Shown here piece by piece: positions 32,061 to 45,012 of a DNA stretch of 60,000 nt. Source of the DNA: Membranipora membranacea (lineage: Eukaryota > Bryozoa > Gymnolaemata > Cheilostomatida > Membraniporidae). Positions within the stretch are counted from its first letter, which is position 1, and the number at the start of each line of letters is the position of its first letter. Position numbers and translations under genes: made by a program. The notes beneath the pieces were generated by a model, which saw only the letters and a program-made list of their open reading frames with translations, ran no database searches and was not told the origin of the DNA. The stretch is taken from positions 1,118,001 through 1,178,000 of the forward strand of contig OU612069.1 in NCBI GenBank assembly GCA_914767715.1. The letters run 5' to 3'.

Positions 32061-32433
32061 TCAAATCTTAACTTGAGTTTCTATGTACCAACATTGCGTT
32101 ATTTAGCTAGCGCCCTCACAAACAGAACAGAAGCATGGGCATTGTGGTGAGGCTAATCTAAGAGGTAAATTACTGCTTACTTTTAGCTACAGAATGTTTC
32201 TCATCGCCACTCTAAAAAAAAGATGTACTGAGCCATTTACAAGTAAACTGAAGGTGACAAAGAGGCTGGGTTGTAGGGTCACAATTGCAAATGGAACAAT
32301 TCTAACATTTTTGTGTCGGATAGACAAATTTTACAATTACCAACTAAAATTAAGGCAGGTAAAGTACCCCAGGGTAAATACAAGTAATACTAAATATTAC
32401 ACCTTCAATTAAGAATATAAGTTGGAAAAGTAC

Positions 32434-32505
32434 CTCACTCTCTGTCACAGACAGAGCCTTAAACTCCTGCACCAGTTCCTCAGCGTCGGATCTTGCTTGT
32501 GCCAT
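32434..32505 (-). CDS. Possible first coding exon of an unidentified gene
   Basis: ATG at 32505 followed by 24 open codons (MAQARSDAEELVQEFKALSV and TESE) and a GAG|GTACTT donor. The composition is that of a soluble helical N-terminus. No following exon was identified to the left, where mobile DNA occupies 23-32 kb, so this may be a relic. It may also be linked to the coiled-coil pseudogene upstream. Confidence 0.3.
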
Positions 32506-32599
32506 CTTTGAGCAACATAGACTAGCTAGTTGAGAAAAAGAAATAACACAAATAGGGATCAATTATGGAAAGTACTAAACCTAAGTTTTAAGGCTGCAA

Positions 32600-34500
32600 G
32601 CCAGTGGGTTGCACTGGATTGCTACCAACAAAATCTGCATGAGGGTTTAGTCCTGCACATGATATCAGTACAAAGTCTTTGCACACTTTACTAGCTGCCA
32701 AGGACACTGTTATTCTTCGTAGACCTGTTTTCAATGCAATCAAGTCCTGCTGCACGAAAGTTTGCTATAAATACAATCAGGAAGTTCTTTGTCATCTCTT
32801 ATCGTAGTAGTTATCGTGTCATCTCAAAGTAGTTATAACAATAGAAAACCCCATATCTGCATGTCATTGGGGTTGTGTCAGGAGTTGTCCCTTATTATAG
32901 GGAGCGCTGAATAGATGAGACCATAAATTTGCACTTTTTTATATAAGCTATCATTGGAGCAGATCACACTTTTTTGTCTGGCACCCAGGAAAATTAAGAT
33001 AGAAAAAAAAATGAGCTGAATTAAATAGGCGGATTATGCTGACCCGCATTATGGGACAAAAGTTGACTGCGAATATAATTTGATATTTATTATATTATAT
33101 AATATGTTAAACATATCAATAAAACAAAGAGAAATAATAATATTCCAGCTTTTATTTTCATAAACTATATGAATCCGACCTAAAAAAATTTTATTGCAGA
33201 AAAAATTTTCATAATATCATATATATATTTAATGTTATCGTAATACAAAATACAATAGCTTAATATATATATGGAATTTTTTGCATAAATAATTTAGCTG
33301 CATACTTCAAGTCACCTCCCTTCCCAACACTGAATTTTGCTGTGATTGAACAGATTTTTATATTTTAATACATTATTATTTAATTTTAATTGTATTGAAA
33401 ATTTAGCTTTTCCGACCCTTTTTCATTTCAGCATGTAGATCAAATTTTTGGATTACTGAATAATTAGATTAATTGTGGTTAGCTGAAACCAAGGAGTTTT
33501 TACAGCAAAAGGTCTCATCTGCTTCCTTTATGGCTTATATCAAACTTTGCAAAAGTATGGTCTCATCTGCAAATAATCAATAGATATTACTCCAAAAATG
33601 AGGTCTTGCTCTCATTCCTGCTCCTAAGCTAAAGCTCTAAATAAACACACCTCATTGCCGATACTTTATTGATTGAAGCGATTGTGTCTCAAATCTATGT
33701 CTAAGCTTTCCCACGCGTCAGCAATGTTTTCTTGCAATTTCGAATTTTCATAAAAATTATAAAAAGCAATATCATATTTTCAAGACTTTTCATCTTTTCA
33801 CTTCTAAGCAGCTTCATATCATCAAATCACCTCCACATGATAACAACCAATCGCTTAGAACAACAGAGTAAGCATATCAGCTTTGTCTTTAAAAAATGCC
33901 AATTTCAATAGCATTGAATAGGTCTTTAGAAATCTCAAAGGGAATATTGAGACATATGTAATGGGCATAAATGGTTAATTTCCATCCAAAATGTCAGAAT
34001 GTGGAAGCTGCCATTTTTGTTATGGTGTGGAGGAAGTGTACTTTGTACTTGTGCAGTAGCCTTGTATCAAATAAATCCCAGGCTATTGCGCTTGCTTAAA
34101 GCACTATTTCAGATCACAGCCCTGTTTGACCAATGAACTACAACTCAAGAATTACGATTTTGATCAAGGATGGAAAAGCCACGGCTTCATTTTGGGTGGT
34201 TGGTCAACGTGAGTTTTAGGATTTGAAGCAGGCTTTTGGAGGATGCATAACAGAACGACTCATATATAACACAATTGGAAAATAAATAGAGGTGTTGTAC
34301 CATCGCTTTATGTAAATGGCGCATGAAGGAATCACTGGAATCACAGGACAACTACACACAACTACTGTCTCAACTGCCTATCTTCAGACCAATATCTTAT
34401 AGCTGATCTATGTATATTAGATTCTGTTGAGAGTGAATGATCACAAAGTGACAGCATGATAGCAGAATGTTGAGACTAGCTCTAAGTCACTTGCCTATTA
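32600..34500. other. No gene seen; AT-rich intergenic DNA
   Basis: No ORF, splice-bounded exon or clear repeat could be supported. A short block around 33050-33370 is very AT-rich and resembles 5990-6330 in reverse orientation (acctcccttcccaacactgaa against ttcagtgttaagaagggagg), so it may be another dispersed repeat. Confidence 0.5.
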
Positions 34501-34520
34501 AAACCTAGAACAAGTTTAAT

Positions 34521-34617
34521 CCAATTGCCTGCATTCCTGTTGCTCCGTTCAACTGGTCATACTGCAGCGGCGGTGGGACCAGTGGATCAGGAGCGACTTG
34601 GAATGCAGGCAAATGGA
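34521..34617. ncRNA. 97-nt long imperfect hairpin, pre-miRNA-like
   Basis: Outer stem ccaattgcctgcattcc pairs with ggaatgcaggcaaatgg (one mismatch), then GCTCC with GGAGC and ACTGGTC with GACCAGT, leaving a terminal loop of about 17 nt. Nested co-linear pairing with small internal loops is what a microRNA precursor or a short foldback element would show. Only the folding is seen; expression is unknown. Confidence 0.35.
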
Positions 34618-35149
34618 CCAAACTCGGTCTATTCAAAACCTCATTAACTTGATATACCCCATTTAGAGGAGACATAACTCTGTTTCAAAGGTTGCTTTTG
34701 TTTAAAAGCACTGAACGCTGCACACCCTTTTTGAAATTGATATGGCTAGCTGATAGCCACTTCTCCAGGTAAAGCCATTTTGAAATTATTTTTCCTATTC
34801 CGCAGTACCCAAAAAAAGAGAGAAAAATCCAAACCTCAAATTCATGCTCAGAAATAATGTCTATATGTCTATAAGATTCACTCACTTTACTTCTCAGCTT
34901 AGAAATCTGCCTCTTGAGGTGAATCTTACATCATCAAGCTCGTCTATCCATCCTCTGGTCTGGGCTCTTATGTTTTGTTCAGATAAGCAGCCTTTCGTTC
35001 TCATCACTGATCCTAGACTGTTATTATATGTGGGAACTGAATCACTACAAGGCACAATGACATAAAAGTAGATGTTGTCTTAGTAAGCAATGTCAATAGT
35101 AACCATGGACTGTTAATGTGAATAGATAATAATCAATACAAATAATTCG

Positions 35150-35225
35150 GGGAGAAGGTGTTGGGAGTATTGGAGAATAGAGAAGGGAAGATGTAGTGTA
35201 GTGTATTATTGATTTGTATTGTGCT
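35150..35225 (+). repeat. Dispersed roughly 75-bp repeat, copy 1
   Basis: The string gagaatagagaagggaagat plus flanks is repeated at about 37655-37735, including gaggtgttgggagtattg and gtagtgtagtgtatt. Copy 2 runs into an inverted repeat at 37727-37825. Confidence 0.7.
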
Positions 35226-36833
35226 TCAAATTGATTCGTGTATGTATCATCATTAATACCATTTGCAATCTTTTCTTATGTAAAACATGATCAGATTTGC
35301 CTTGAAAGAAAGTTCATTAATATAATTTCACATAGGATAAATCATTTCTCATTTACTCAATCTCTGACTTGTAAAACCAAACTGTTATTAAGGTGTTTAT
35401 GACAAAGCCTGCTCCAGATATCTGATGCAATTGAAAAATAAATCCTTGGCCGAGCTTAAATTGGTATGGCAACATTGGAATTAAAATAAATTATCTACAT
35501 TATTTAAACTGTACGGGCCAACAACTGGGTTCGGGGCCGAGCCCCGGCCGCCAAAGCCTAGAGAGCAATTTTGGGCCCCCAAAATTGAATTGAATGGGTT
35601 TTGGAGGAGTTTACAAGCAGATTACTAAAACCATAAAGCAGTCAACCTAGATATGCCATCTTCGGCCGCGATCGTCATCTCGATTGTCATTAAGGGCTGG
35701 ATTTTGTTTGGTATGATTTATCTCAACATACATTCAAGGTGCATGTCAATTAGATCAGAGAGAATTCTCTCTGATTGGATTAAGCATGGCATAAATAGTC
35801 CAATTTTAATCCGCATGACAACACCCTAATCAGATGCCTGTATATCAATGATGTGTTTTTTCTGCGAGAGATCAATTTATTAAACTTCAGCAGACACAGC
35901 TGGATTTCATGGTGAAAAAAGCTATGGACTTCTTGCTGACTTAGAACAAGAGAAAATCACAGATAACTAGGGGCTAATAAATTTTGAGTAAATTGTGGCC
36001 TGAGTTCAGTTGTTGACACCCTTTGATTATTTTCAATAACACTTTCGATAACACAATTCACTGCTAAGCTTCTGATCCCTACTGTTGAATAGAGTTGACG
36101 ATTGACTGTCTATTCATAAGCTACAAAGTTGTCAATGTCAATAAACATTCATCATCTAATATCATTATTTACATGATATTAATGGATTACTGAATGGAAT
36201 AGGATGTGTATTAAATAACTTGGAGTTAGATGAGTGGCCAGGCCAGGCCGGTGTGGCCATGTACTAGGATCCGGTCGCTTGCTGCTGTACCATGACTGTC
36301 AACAGCACTGTACAAGTCAACTACTACTATTAGGGGAGTTATCCTCTCAATTTCGCAGGCCTGAGATCCGTGAATAAATCAGACTATAGTGAAAAAAGAT
36401 GGAGTTGTGCCCTCCGCGAATTAGGAGCCTGCGAATTATTAAAGTCAGTAGGGTCGTGCGCAACTACAGCAGTGCTAGCTTCCTTACTGCAAAAATAATT
36501 GCTCTGTTGGTTCTATTCCAAGGAACATTTTGAGCTTTATTGTTGCTAGTTTGCTTTCAAATATAAATTTATTCAAATCCTATCCAATATGTTATCACAT
36601 CTATAAGATCATGTCGCCACACTACCTTGGAGGTTAAGCTGTTCAGCTTGTTGTTGTATAAGACTGAGTCCTCCTGAGAGCAGCTTAGAAGAGCGGTCAT
36701 GGCTCATCCTGGCCTAGATTAATCTGTGAGGTCAGCTCCTCACCGACCTGCAATATAAGTCAGTAAATAATTAATCCATCTATCAGCAAACAAGACTCAC
36801 ATTACAATCTCTTAGCAGTCACAGAACTGTATA

Positions 36834-37324
36834 CCAGACACTGTGACGCTGTGTATCAAACACTGTGACACTGTGTATCAGGCACTGTGAAGCTGTTTAT
36901 CAGACACTGTGACAATGTGTATCAGACACTGTGACAATGTGTATCAGACACTTTGACGGTGTGTATCAGACACTGTGTATCAGACACTTTGACGGGGTGT
37001 ATCAGACACTGTGACACTGTATATCGGACACTGTGACGCTGTGTATCAGACACTGTGACACTGTGTATCAGGCACTGTGAAGCTGTTTATCAGACACTGT
37101 GACAATGTGTATCAGACACTGTGACAATGTGTATCAGACACTTTGACGGTGTGTATCAGACACTGTGTATCAGACACTTTGACGGGGTGTATCAGACACT
37201 GTGACACTGTGTATCAGACACTGTTACGCTGTGTATCAGACACTGTGACACTGTGTATCAGACACTGTTACGCTGTGTATCAGACACTGTGACACTGTGT
37301 ATCAGACACTGTTTCGAGGTGTAT
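36834..37324. repeat. 22-bp minisatellite, block 1, with 190-bp higher-order period
   Basis: Units of the type tatcagacactgtgacrctg, with variants (gtgaag, tttgacgg). The pattern from 36841 is repeated from 37031, including rare variants, so a 190-bp block of units was itself duplicated. Confidence 0.9.
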
Positions 37325-37726
37325 CAGTGCCAAAGTTCTTTGTTGGCAAGAATCTGAGATGCTTGCAACATGGCTGAGACGAAATTTAATGACATTAACT
37401 GCGATCTGATTCTGACAGCTAAACTTTAACCAGGGGGATCTCTAGCTTTTAATTGTGACCCTGCCAACTTTTACTATCCTGTGCAGCACAGCTGCACTCC
37501 GAGGGCGCTTGCGCCCGAGCAAACCCAGCTGCCCCATCCATGTACCTAGTCGAGTCAATGGTTTAACGACAGTGGAGAATAGTGCTGAGGTCAAGGAATG
37601 GGGTGCCTTTTTTTAACTCATACAGGCTTATAGATGAGGCACACTCAAGAATGGAATTCGGGGATCGGAGGAGGTGTTGGGAGTATTGAAGAATAGAGAA
37701 GGGAAGATGTAGTGTAGTGTATTTTT

Positions 37727-37825
37727 GATGTATGATGTAAAATCAATAATCTACATCATTCCATTTCATGCCAGTGTTGTGATCTACTTTAAATGATGTA
37801 GATTATTGATTTTACATCATACATC
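37727..37825. repeat. Perfect 34-bp inverted repeat (MITE-like)
   Basis: 37727-37760 and 37792-37825 are exact reverse complements with a 31-bp spacer. No coding content. Confidence 0.85.
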
Positions 37826-38264
37826 ATTTAAAAAAACGCCTAGTTAACATTGATTATGAAATAGTAAGACTAATTTTCTATGATTGCGCAAACTTTGCTC
37901 AATAAGGAACAAGATTTGTACCCAATGCAGGCACCTAAACTAGTGACACGACACAACTTCGACTCAAACACTAGATTACATACCATGCATGCAAACAGCT
38001 CACTAATATGTCTGCGATAAACTAATATGTCCTTTGACAGAGTTTTTTTTATCTCATATACCTAAATTTAAAATAGACATCAATTGGCACAAGTTATTCA
38101 ATAATGATAAAAGACCAGTAAGTGACTCGAACGAACCGGAATCGACATTCATCTTGAAATAGTTGTGCTCAGAATATGATCTATTCCTGTATCAGGTTGC
38201 TATGATTGTTAATGTTCAATATGCATGAATAAAATACATCCACCCATGAGATTTCAATAATTGT

Positions 38265-38650
38265 GATCACTGTTACGCTGTGTATCAGACACTGTGACAC
38301 TGTGTATCAGACATTGTTACGCTGTGTATCAGACACTGTGACACTGTGTATCAGACACTGTTTCGAGGTGTATCAGACACTGTTACACTGTGTAGCAGAC
38401 ACTGTGACACTGTGTATCAGAGACTGTGACGCTGAGCATCAGACACTGTGACACTGTGACGCTGTGTATCAGACACTGTGACGCTGTGCATCAGACACTA
38501 TGACGCTGTGTATCAGACACTGTGAGGCTGTGCATCGGATACTGTGACGCTGTGCATCAGACACTGTGACGCTGTGTATCAGACACTGTTACGCTGTGTA
38601 TCAGAGATTGCGACGATGTGTATCAGACAATGTGACGCTGTGTATCAGTG
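38265..38650. repeat. 22-bp minisatellite, block 2
   Basis: Same unit as block 1. Both blocks are followed by the same roughly 110 bp (37321-37431 and 38642-38752, starting gtatcagtgccaaagttctt), so the array plus its flank was duplicated as a segment. The open frame through it is a repeat artefact. Confidence 0.9.
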
Positions 38651-39309
38651 CCAAAGTTCTTTGTTGGCAAGAAACTGAGATGCTTGCAACATGGCTGAGA
38701 CGAAATTTTATGACATTAACTGCGATCTGATTCTGACAGCTAAACTTTAACCTTTGTATAAAAGACTCATCACTGACCTTTCAACCCTCAGTTCAGTTAT
38801 CTTCTCATCCGCATTATTCATAACTCTCTTGTGATTGGCTCTCTTACCCTCAAATGCTTGATCTGATACACTGCGTGATGAAGCCTTAAATAGAAAATCT
38901 GGCATGTTAGAACATTTTAATTTATGGGTGTTATGATAGTGGAATCTGTATATATCAATACAACTAAGATATAACTTCTGTGTCATACAGCATTGTCTGT
39001 GTTTTACTTCAAGATTCAAAACCTCATGCATTCTTTTTAATTATGTTTTTTCCGTGATTCATTGATTGGATTAGGAAGGGTGTTTTACATTTATGGGGAT
39101 TTAGGTCTGCACATGAATAAGGTGGATTATTAACCTTCTGAGAGAGTACATCTTCGACGGCCTGACCTCAGCGATATAATCCTGTATTTGATCTGATAGT
39201 TGTGTTCGCTCATCTATTAACTCTTTGATATCATAACTAAGTCTGTCTCAGCAGTCATGTTGGTCAGATCATCCTCTAGTAATCTGTTCTCTCTGTACTG
39301 AGATAAAAC

Positions 39310-40110
39310 ATGTGTATGATCAGTCAGGTGGTAGACACATAACACAATTAGCACTGATAGTTGTGAAGGGAGGGAATGATAATGTCAAATAGTGATTTCT
39401 CCCAGTATGAAGGGCCAGAATTATGTCCGGACAAATTTGCAAATATCCGGGTTTATAGAAAAATCAGGGTATCAAGTGATGACAACATACTAGCTGCTGA
39501 GGAAACTAGAGGTATACACACATGGCCTGTCTGCATAGAACTTAGGATTGAGATAATTTGTTTACAAGAGTTGTATGTCCTGCGTGTATTGTTTGTGCAA
39601 AATCTTGGGTCTCCCAAGTGGTTTGGGCCACTGGAAAAAATCAACAAATGACCTCATAGTGAGTTAATCTGGGAAAAGACGAGAGTTGAATCTGCAAGCA
39701 ATAATGACAACAAATTTATGGCCGATCCAGATAGTGTCTTGCTAATTGCCCTATCAATCACAATTGTCAAACATCAATCATCTAAACCAACAAACTATGC
39801 AATGTCAGACATTAATTATAATGTTAATACTATCTAGGGGCCACTGGTGAATTACATAACCTAACTAAACTGAATAATACCACGGAGAGGGCATATGGGT
39901 CTTATAATAGTGGGTATAAATGTAGAACGATATTATCAGTCATTATTTCAGATAAAATGTATGATTTGTTTCACAGGCAATTCACATAACTATTACATTA
40001 GTATTAAGTGACGCCAACTTGTTTAGATACAGTGTAATTTGATGTAAAAATGGGAGTCACCCACTCCTTGACATTAATAGGACAACTCTAAATTTTTCCA
40101 GTCATCCATA
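39310..40110. other. No gene seen
   Basis: A 91-codon plus-strand frame at 39376-39651 has no splice logic, no motif and no homologue within the window, so it was not called. Confidence 0.5.
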
Positions 40111-40112
40111 AT

Positions 40113-41126
40113 ATGCAGGTGAGTTAAAAAGTTTGGGTTAGCTTGTTTGAGCAACTATATCTGGCGATTGATTCTGGCTAGCTGAGGTGGGAATCTATAT
40201 AAAATTTAGAGAGTGCGTATTTTCAAGCTAGCTTCAATTTCTTATCTGCACAAATTGCAAAAATGTCAATACTTCACTTCTCCAATGTGTTTATAAAAAG
40301 TAATGAAATTAGCCAAAAAGGAATCTTATCTACACCAGATTTTTGTTGAGCATAAAGAGAATCTTTGAGATGAAAATGAAACCCAAGGACACCAAGTACA
40401 CTCACACTCAAAGACATCATGAAATAAGTATCTCTCTGTGTTACCCAAATGGTACTGATCACACGTCATAAGCGAATGAACATGTCCATACAATAAGCAA
40501 TAACATAAGCTCGTTGGACCAAACATTTGCACCTTTCCAGTGACAAACATTGAATGAATGCAAATAGACTGTGGTATGATATTGAATTTTCTATAAGGAA
40601 TAGAAAGATGATAATCACATTGGTGATTCGATCTACACTACCTTGTCAGCACTGTGTCTGTATATCATGGATTGTCACAAACTCCTCCCAATCTATGCAT
40701 AGCTGATATTTAATATGTGGCAGCTTAAACTCAGTGTTGTGGGCGTTGTAATCCCACATGAGTGTGTCTTACTGCCGCTCTGCACCATTGCTGTCTGTGC
40801 TGTGGAAGACCTCGGGATGATGAATGAGCGCTGCATTTGCTGCGTGCCCTGTACCAAAAAATCATTCAGAATGAGTTTTTATACATGCGGCTACTGCCCT
40901 TGCCTTACAGAACTGAACATTTTTCCGTTATACCTATTTGAATGCATTGGCAGTTAAGCTAAGCCCAAGTATGCTAAGATTTAGAAATAAGGGTGTAAGG
41001 TAAAAACAATCAACGGAGTTGAGAGTGATCAAAATTTTATATAGATTCCCACCTCAGCTAGCCAGAATCAATCGCCAGATATAGTTGCTCAAACAAGCTA
41101 ACCCAAACTTTTTAACTCACCTGCAT
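40113..41126. mobile_element. 1-kb element with perfect 95-bp terminal inverted repeats
   Basis: 40113-40207 and 41032-41126 are exact reverse complements over 95 bp (ends ATGCAGGTGAG...CTCACCTGCAT). The interior holds only an 80-codon Cys-containing frame at 40715-40957, which I do not consider a gene without support. Perfect arms imply recent insertion or arm-to-arm conversion. No target duplication is obvious. Confidence 0.85.
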
Positions 41127-41129
41127 TGT

Positions 41130-43700
41130 TATGGAATTGATACGGTCTGTGTGAGCTAAATAACAGAGAACTAATGGATTCTCCAAGTCAGGGTTTTATG
41201 CAATAACCCAGATTCAGAATCAGTTCACAGTGCTATGTATATCAATGTTTGCAAGCCACGTTCTCATAGTTCAAGCTGGTGCTGTGTGCTGATGTTCAAG
41301 CTAGAGGTAGTTAAGCCCCTCCGGCCTAGCCGAGAATTACTGAAATAAATGAAGCAGTAAACAATATCAAGCAATTATGTAGATGTGACTGAGCTCTATG
41401 TTAAGGTAGAAAGCCTTACTTGCTCTATCAGCATATTAAAGGCTACAAGATGTCAGGAAAAGTTTCTCAGATATAATAATGTAACTGCACATCTTCCAAA
41501 TATTTGTGGCAATTGATCAAAGTCACTTTGTCAATGAACCAAGTCACCTCTACATCTACAGCTTATCACTTGCTTGGAAAGAAACTCCTGACAGGTGGTG
41601 TCTATTCCATCACCTCACTTGAGGTCATCTGATGGTATCGATCCCATTAATACAAATCAGCTTTCATTCTAAACTGACCTAAATCAAGCTCACCTACTTA
41701 GCTACTTCGGTATAGTAGAGCTCATGTAACAACGGAATTCATTCTACAAACCAGCTCACTCTAACCTAGCCTGTCGTAACAAGATTTGTAGTGGGTAGGG
41801 GGAACAAAGCTTGTTTACTGTTGCCGACGAGCTGTCGGGAAGAGAGTTTTACTCTTGTTAGAAGAATGATTGAGTTGAATTGAGTTTTCTCCCCAATTTT
41901 AAGAGGGGACGACTCAGATTTTCTACAGTCTGTTTGAAAGAGTTTGACAGGCTTTGCCCCCCCCCCCCCATTTAACCAAGCTTGTCAAGAAAGGCTAACT
42001 CTAACCTAACCCTTTCTGCTGCCCATAAACATGAAAATCGATCCTTCCACATTTTATTGGTATCAATCATCATTACAAATTAAAGTACAGTAATCCGGTG
42101 GCATGTCAGGCCGTTGTATGCAATCATGCCCTCACAGCATGCTGGCAGACATTACAAAACTAACAAAATTCTGCATACTGAAAGGTATATAACAATAAAA
42201 TTAGTTCTATATCAATGTAAGGTTTGGGTGTATCCTCATCCACCTAGTCGTTTCTTCGTAGTGTGAGATGGTTTGAGTCTATGCACTAGGCCTCAATATT
42301 AGATTTCCCTATTACAACATCTCAAGACTGCCTGCCCACAACGTCCCAAGACCGTTCTACGACCTCTCAAGACTGCCTCACAACGTTTCAAGACTGTCAT
42401 ACATCTCAAGGCCGCCCTACAACAGGACTCATGGGCCTTCACTCACTCGTCACTAGCGACTGGTCACATGGTGTCCTTTCGGAAATCAGGACTGATAAAA
42501 ATAATTTGTTAACATGTGATATATTCATTATTATTGTATGGTCTACACTAAGAAGACAAAGCAAGTGATAATAAATTGTTAATGATAGTAGCCTTTCACA
42601 TCAGTTTGCTTGCATTTAATACAGGCCTGCATTGATGGCTAGTAAAGTGAGCCGTGTCAGTGGGTTGACTACAGTCACAGTGCATGGCAAGCCTCTCATT
42701 AGAGAAAAAGTGCCAGTTCTGTATGGACAGTAGCCTTTTTCATGCAGAAACCATAGTATAGGGTCTGTTGGTGCAGCCCATGTTGCTTGCTAAGACATGT
42801 TTTAGGTACTTAGAGTCCACTCCAACACCCATTTCCTAGTACTTAGGGTGGCAAGGGGTTAGAGCAAGGAGTTCAAGACTCCTTTATTAGTCTTTAACTC
42901 CTTGGCTAGAGGGACCAACTCCTTGGTGGTAGTTATAACTTTTGTTTTCCCTCAACAACAGCTACTCAAGCTATAACATTATCAATAATGTCGTTTTTGT
43001 CAGGTGTAATCTGATTGGTTGTCTTTGTGAGAGAAATCAGAGGGTATATATAGTTGCCTTCTCATGTTTTTAAAGAAGACAACACTATTGACAGAATAAA
43101 TATCCTACTCAGGATTGTCATATCTACACTTATCAAACACGACAATGTGATACTGATGTAAACATTCATAGATACATAGGTCCCAGTATCTTAATCAGGA
43201 CTGCCATATCTACACTTATCAAACACGACAATGTGATACGTGTTCTGACTTTGCGTCACCAATCATGTTTATTATGATGTGTTTAAAATAGTCTACTGTG
43301 GAACTAAAGCACAACTGTGAGATAAATTACTAAACCTAAAACTAATATTGATCAAATTTAATTTGTCAAGTTTAGCATAATCAAAAATGAAACAGAACAG
43401 AGAGAATTTATTTATCCATTGCTTCAAGCATTGAGTAAAAATCACTACAGATAATAATCAAAAGTGTTTAAATAATTACTACAGTTAATACTTGACGATA
43501 TATTGTAATAATGAACCTTTAATTTGACTTCAATCGCTGCCGATAAAATTAAACTGACAGACAAAATTGATCATATCATTCTGCTGGCCACTCAGAAAAC
43601 ATACAAAACCATGATGTTGCTGGTGGTGGCCTGAGGAAGAATTCATAATGTCATAGTTGGTTATGAAACTTGTAGGGTTTCTTATTCTGAAAAGAGTGTC
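41130..43700. other. Gene-free stretch with short repeats
   Basis: No exon supported. It holds a C-run at about 41959, a degenerate roughly 22-bp minisatellite (ctcaagactgcc) at about 42295-42425, and a 45-bp direct repeat at 43109-43153 and 43195-43239 (tatctacacttatcaaacac) at 86-bp spacing. Confidence 0.6.
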
Positions 43701-43725
43701 TCCTTTAACGTTTCATCTATGGGAA

Positions 43726-43929
43726 CTATTGCCCTCTCCTCTGATGGATGGCAAAACATATGGGCTCAGTCGAGGTCTCAAGTACTAAGTCCCCATCAGA
43801 CCCTATGCTGAAGGGTGGAGTTAAGGTTCTCACAGCAAGTTGGCAAGTGGAATGCCAACATGAGCGAAGAAAAATGTGGATTTTCCTAAATTCATCCAGG
43901 ATATCAGCTCTTGTGCAACTCTCTCTCAT
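43726..43929 (-). pseudogene. C-domain remnant of block C
   Basis: Encodes RSCWHSTCQLAVRTLTPPFS, matching FRHSTCQLTLDTLSPPTRIS in the block R C domain (53528-54520), and continues LETSTEPICFAIHQRRGQ in register with ETDDLSHMLCHPSNEQEQ. Only about 60 residues survive, with no acceptor and no hydrophobic tail. It marks the 3' end of block C. Confidence 0.65.
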
Positions 43930-44586
43930 TTTTACATTCTTCCTGGCATTTTATCAGGTCATGGGCTATCACATCAGAGTTATGCATTGCATAATTTTTC
44001 AGACAGTTTGATGACAGACAAAAAGAGCAAGATTTTGTTTGAGTGCACATGTGTACACGCTGCTATCATTTAAAAGGTCAATTTCCTCTTTTTCCTTCAC
44101 CTCATTTTTAAGGCGTGTGATATTATATTATATTATATTATATTCATACGATGAATACTTATGATTGTAAATGGATCAGAGTGGTAAACCTTACTTAGGA
44201 GCTCAACTATCGTGTCAGTACCCAGTAGAATCAGCAGACGATCAAGATGGCCTAACCTGAGACTCTTTTCCCAAAATTTTTTCTTAAAAGAAGTTTGAAG
44301 TTCAAGTTTAAAGTTCAAGTTTAAAGTTTGTTTATTGCCCAAATATTCATATCCATCCTGTGATGGGTTGACAGTATAGAATGTACGGCACATAAATGGA
44401 AAAATAAAAAAATAAAAAGAGTCTGAGCTGCTTTAGTTGAAAAATCGCAAATAAAATTCAAAAAAGGTATCATGTCTTTTGGTTGTTCTACACTTGGATA
44501 GCCTATATATTATATCTATTTTTGCTCTACGAGCGGATTTCCTGTTTGTATTTATTTTAATACGAGAGTTAAAGGGGCGATTATCG

Positions 44587-45012
44587 TCAGCTTTTTTTAG
44601 TGAAATGTTCACTGCAAGTGGTGTGCAGGAATGTTGTGATGGGTGGCAGTGCTAGATGGTCCAGCCTCTTCTCGTAGTTGTCAGAGAATGGCAGCACAAT
44701 CCGAGTAGCAGAGCGCTGGGTCCTCTCTAGTCGTGTTTTATCGGTGTCTGATAGTACATTATACCATGCAAGGCAGGCGTAGGAGATTATTGACTTAATG
44801 TTAGCTATAAAGAAGGTTCTAAGGCCATTCGTATCCATGCCCATGCGTTTCAGCAGTCTCATCAAGTATAATTGTTGGGAGCTTCCAGCTTCGAGTCTTG
44901 ACTTCTTGGTGATTCTACAGAACATAACCATAAATACAGGAGGTCTACTGTGTGCCTGCATGCAGTATAAAGATCCCCCTCTGCCTCTTCGGAAAAAGAG
45001 TAGCCAACACAA
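44587..45012 (-). mobile_element. LINE reverse-transcriptase 3' fragment
   Basis: Contains QLYLMRLLKRMGMDTNGLRT, IKSIISYACLAWYNVLSDTD and RLERTQRSATRIVLP, the conserved C-terminal part of non-LTR retrotransposon reverse transcriptases of the CR1/Jockey type (YxxxIxxxxxYAxxxW, then RLExxQRxAxRII). The catalytic part is absent, so it is a fragment. It sits between the X and C remnants of block C. Confidence 0.75.

Larger units (their letters stand above)
34886..39297 (-). pseudogene. Decayed coiled-coil protein gene
   Basis: Four splice-bounded pieces in minus order: 39297-39167 (RENRLLEDDLTNMTAET, then DIKELIDERTQLSDQIQDYI), 38884-38778 (SVSDQAFEGKRANHKRVMNN, ADEKITELRVER), 36747-36626 (GEELTSQINLGQ, then SKLLSGGLSLIQQQAEQLNL) and 35017-34886 (SRISDENERLL, NIRAQTRGWIDELDD, IHLKRQISKLRSK). 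Heptad-like, charged helical sequence throughout. Three of the four need one or more frame changes within the exon while keeping good AG and GT borders, so the gene is either dead or affected by indel errors. The specific protein is not recognised. Confidence 0.5.

Noticed and set aside
38263-38451. 62-codon open frame over the minisatellite
   Set aside because: A 22-bp unit produces a periodic frame of 22 codons per three units; the open frame is a consequence of the repeat.
36834-38650. CRISPR-like repeat array
   Set aside because: Units are contiguous with no unique spacers, and the DNA is eukaryotic; it is a minisatellite.
40715-40957. 80-codon Cys-containing plus-strand frame
   Set aside because: Inside the 1-kb inverted-repeat element, no homologue in the window and no splice or start context; could be chance.
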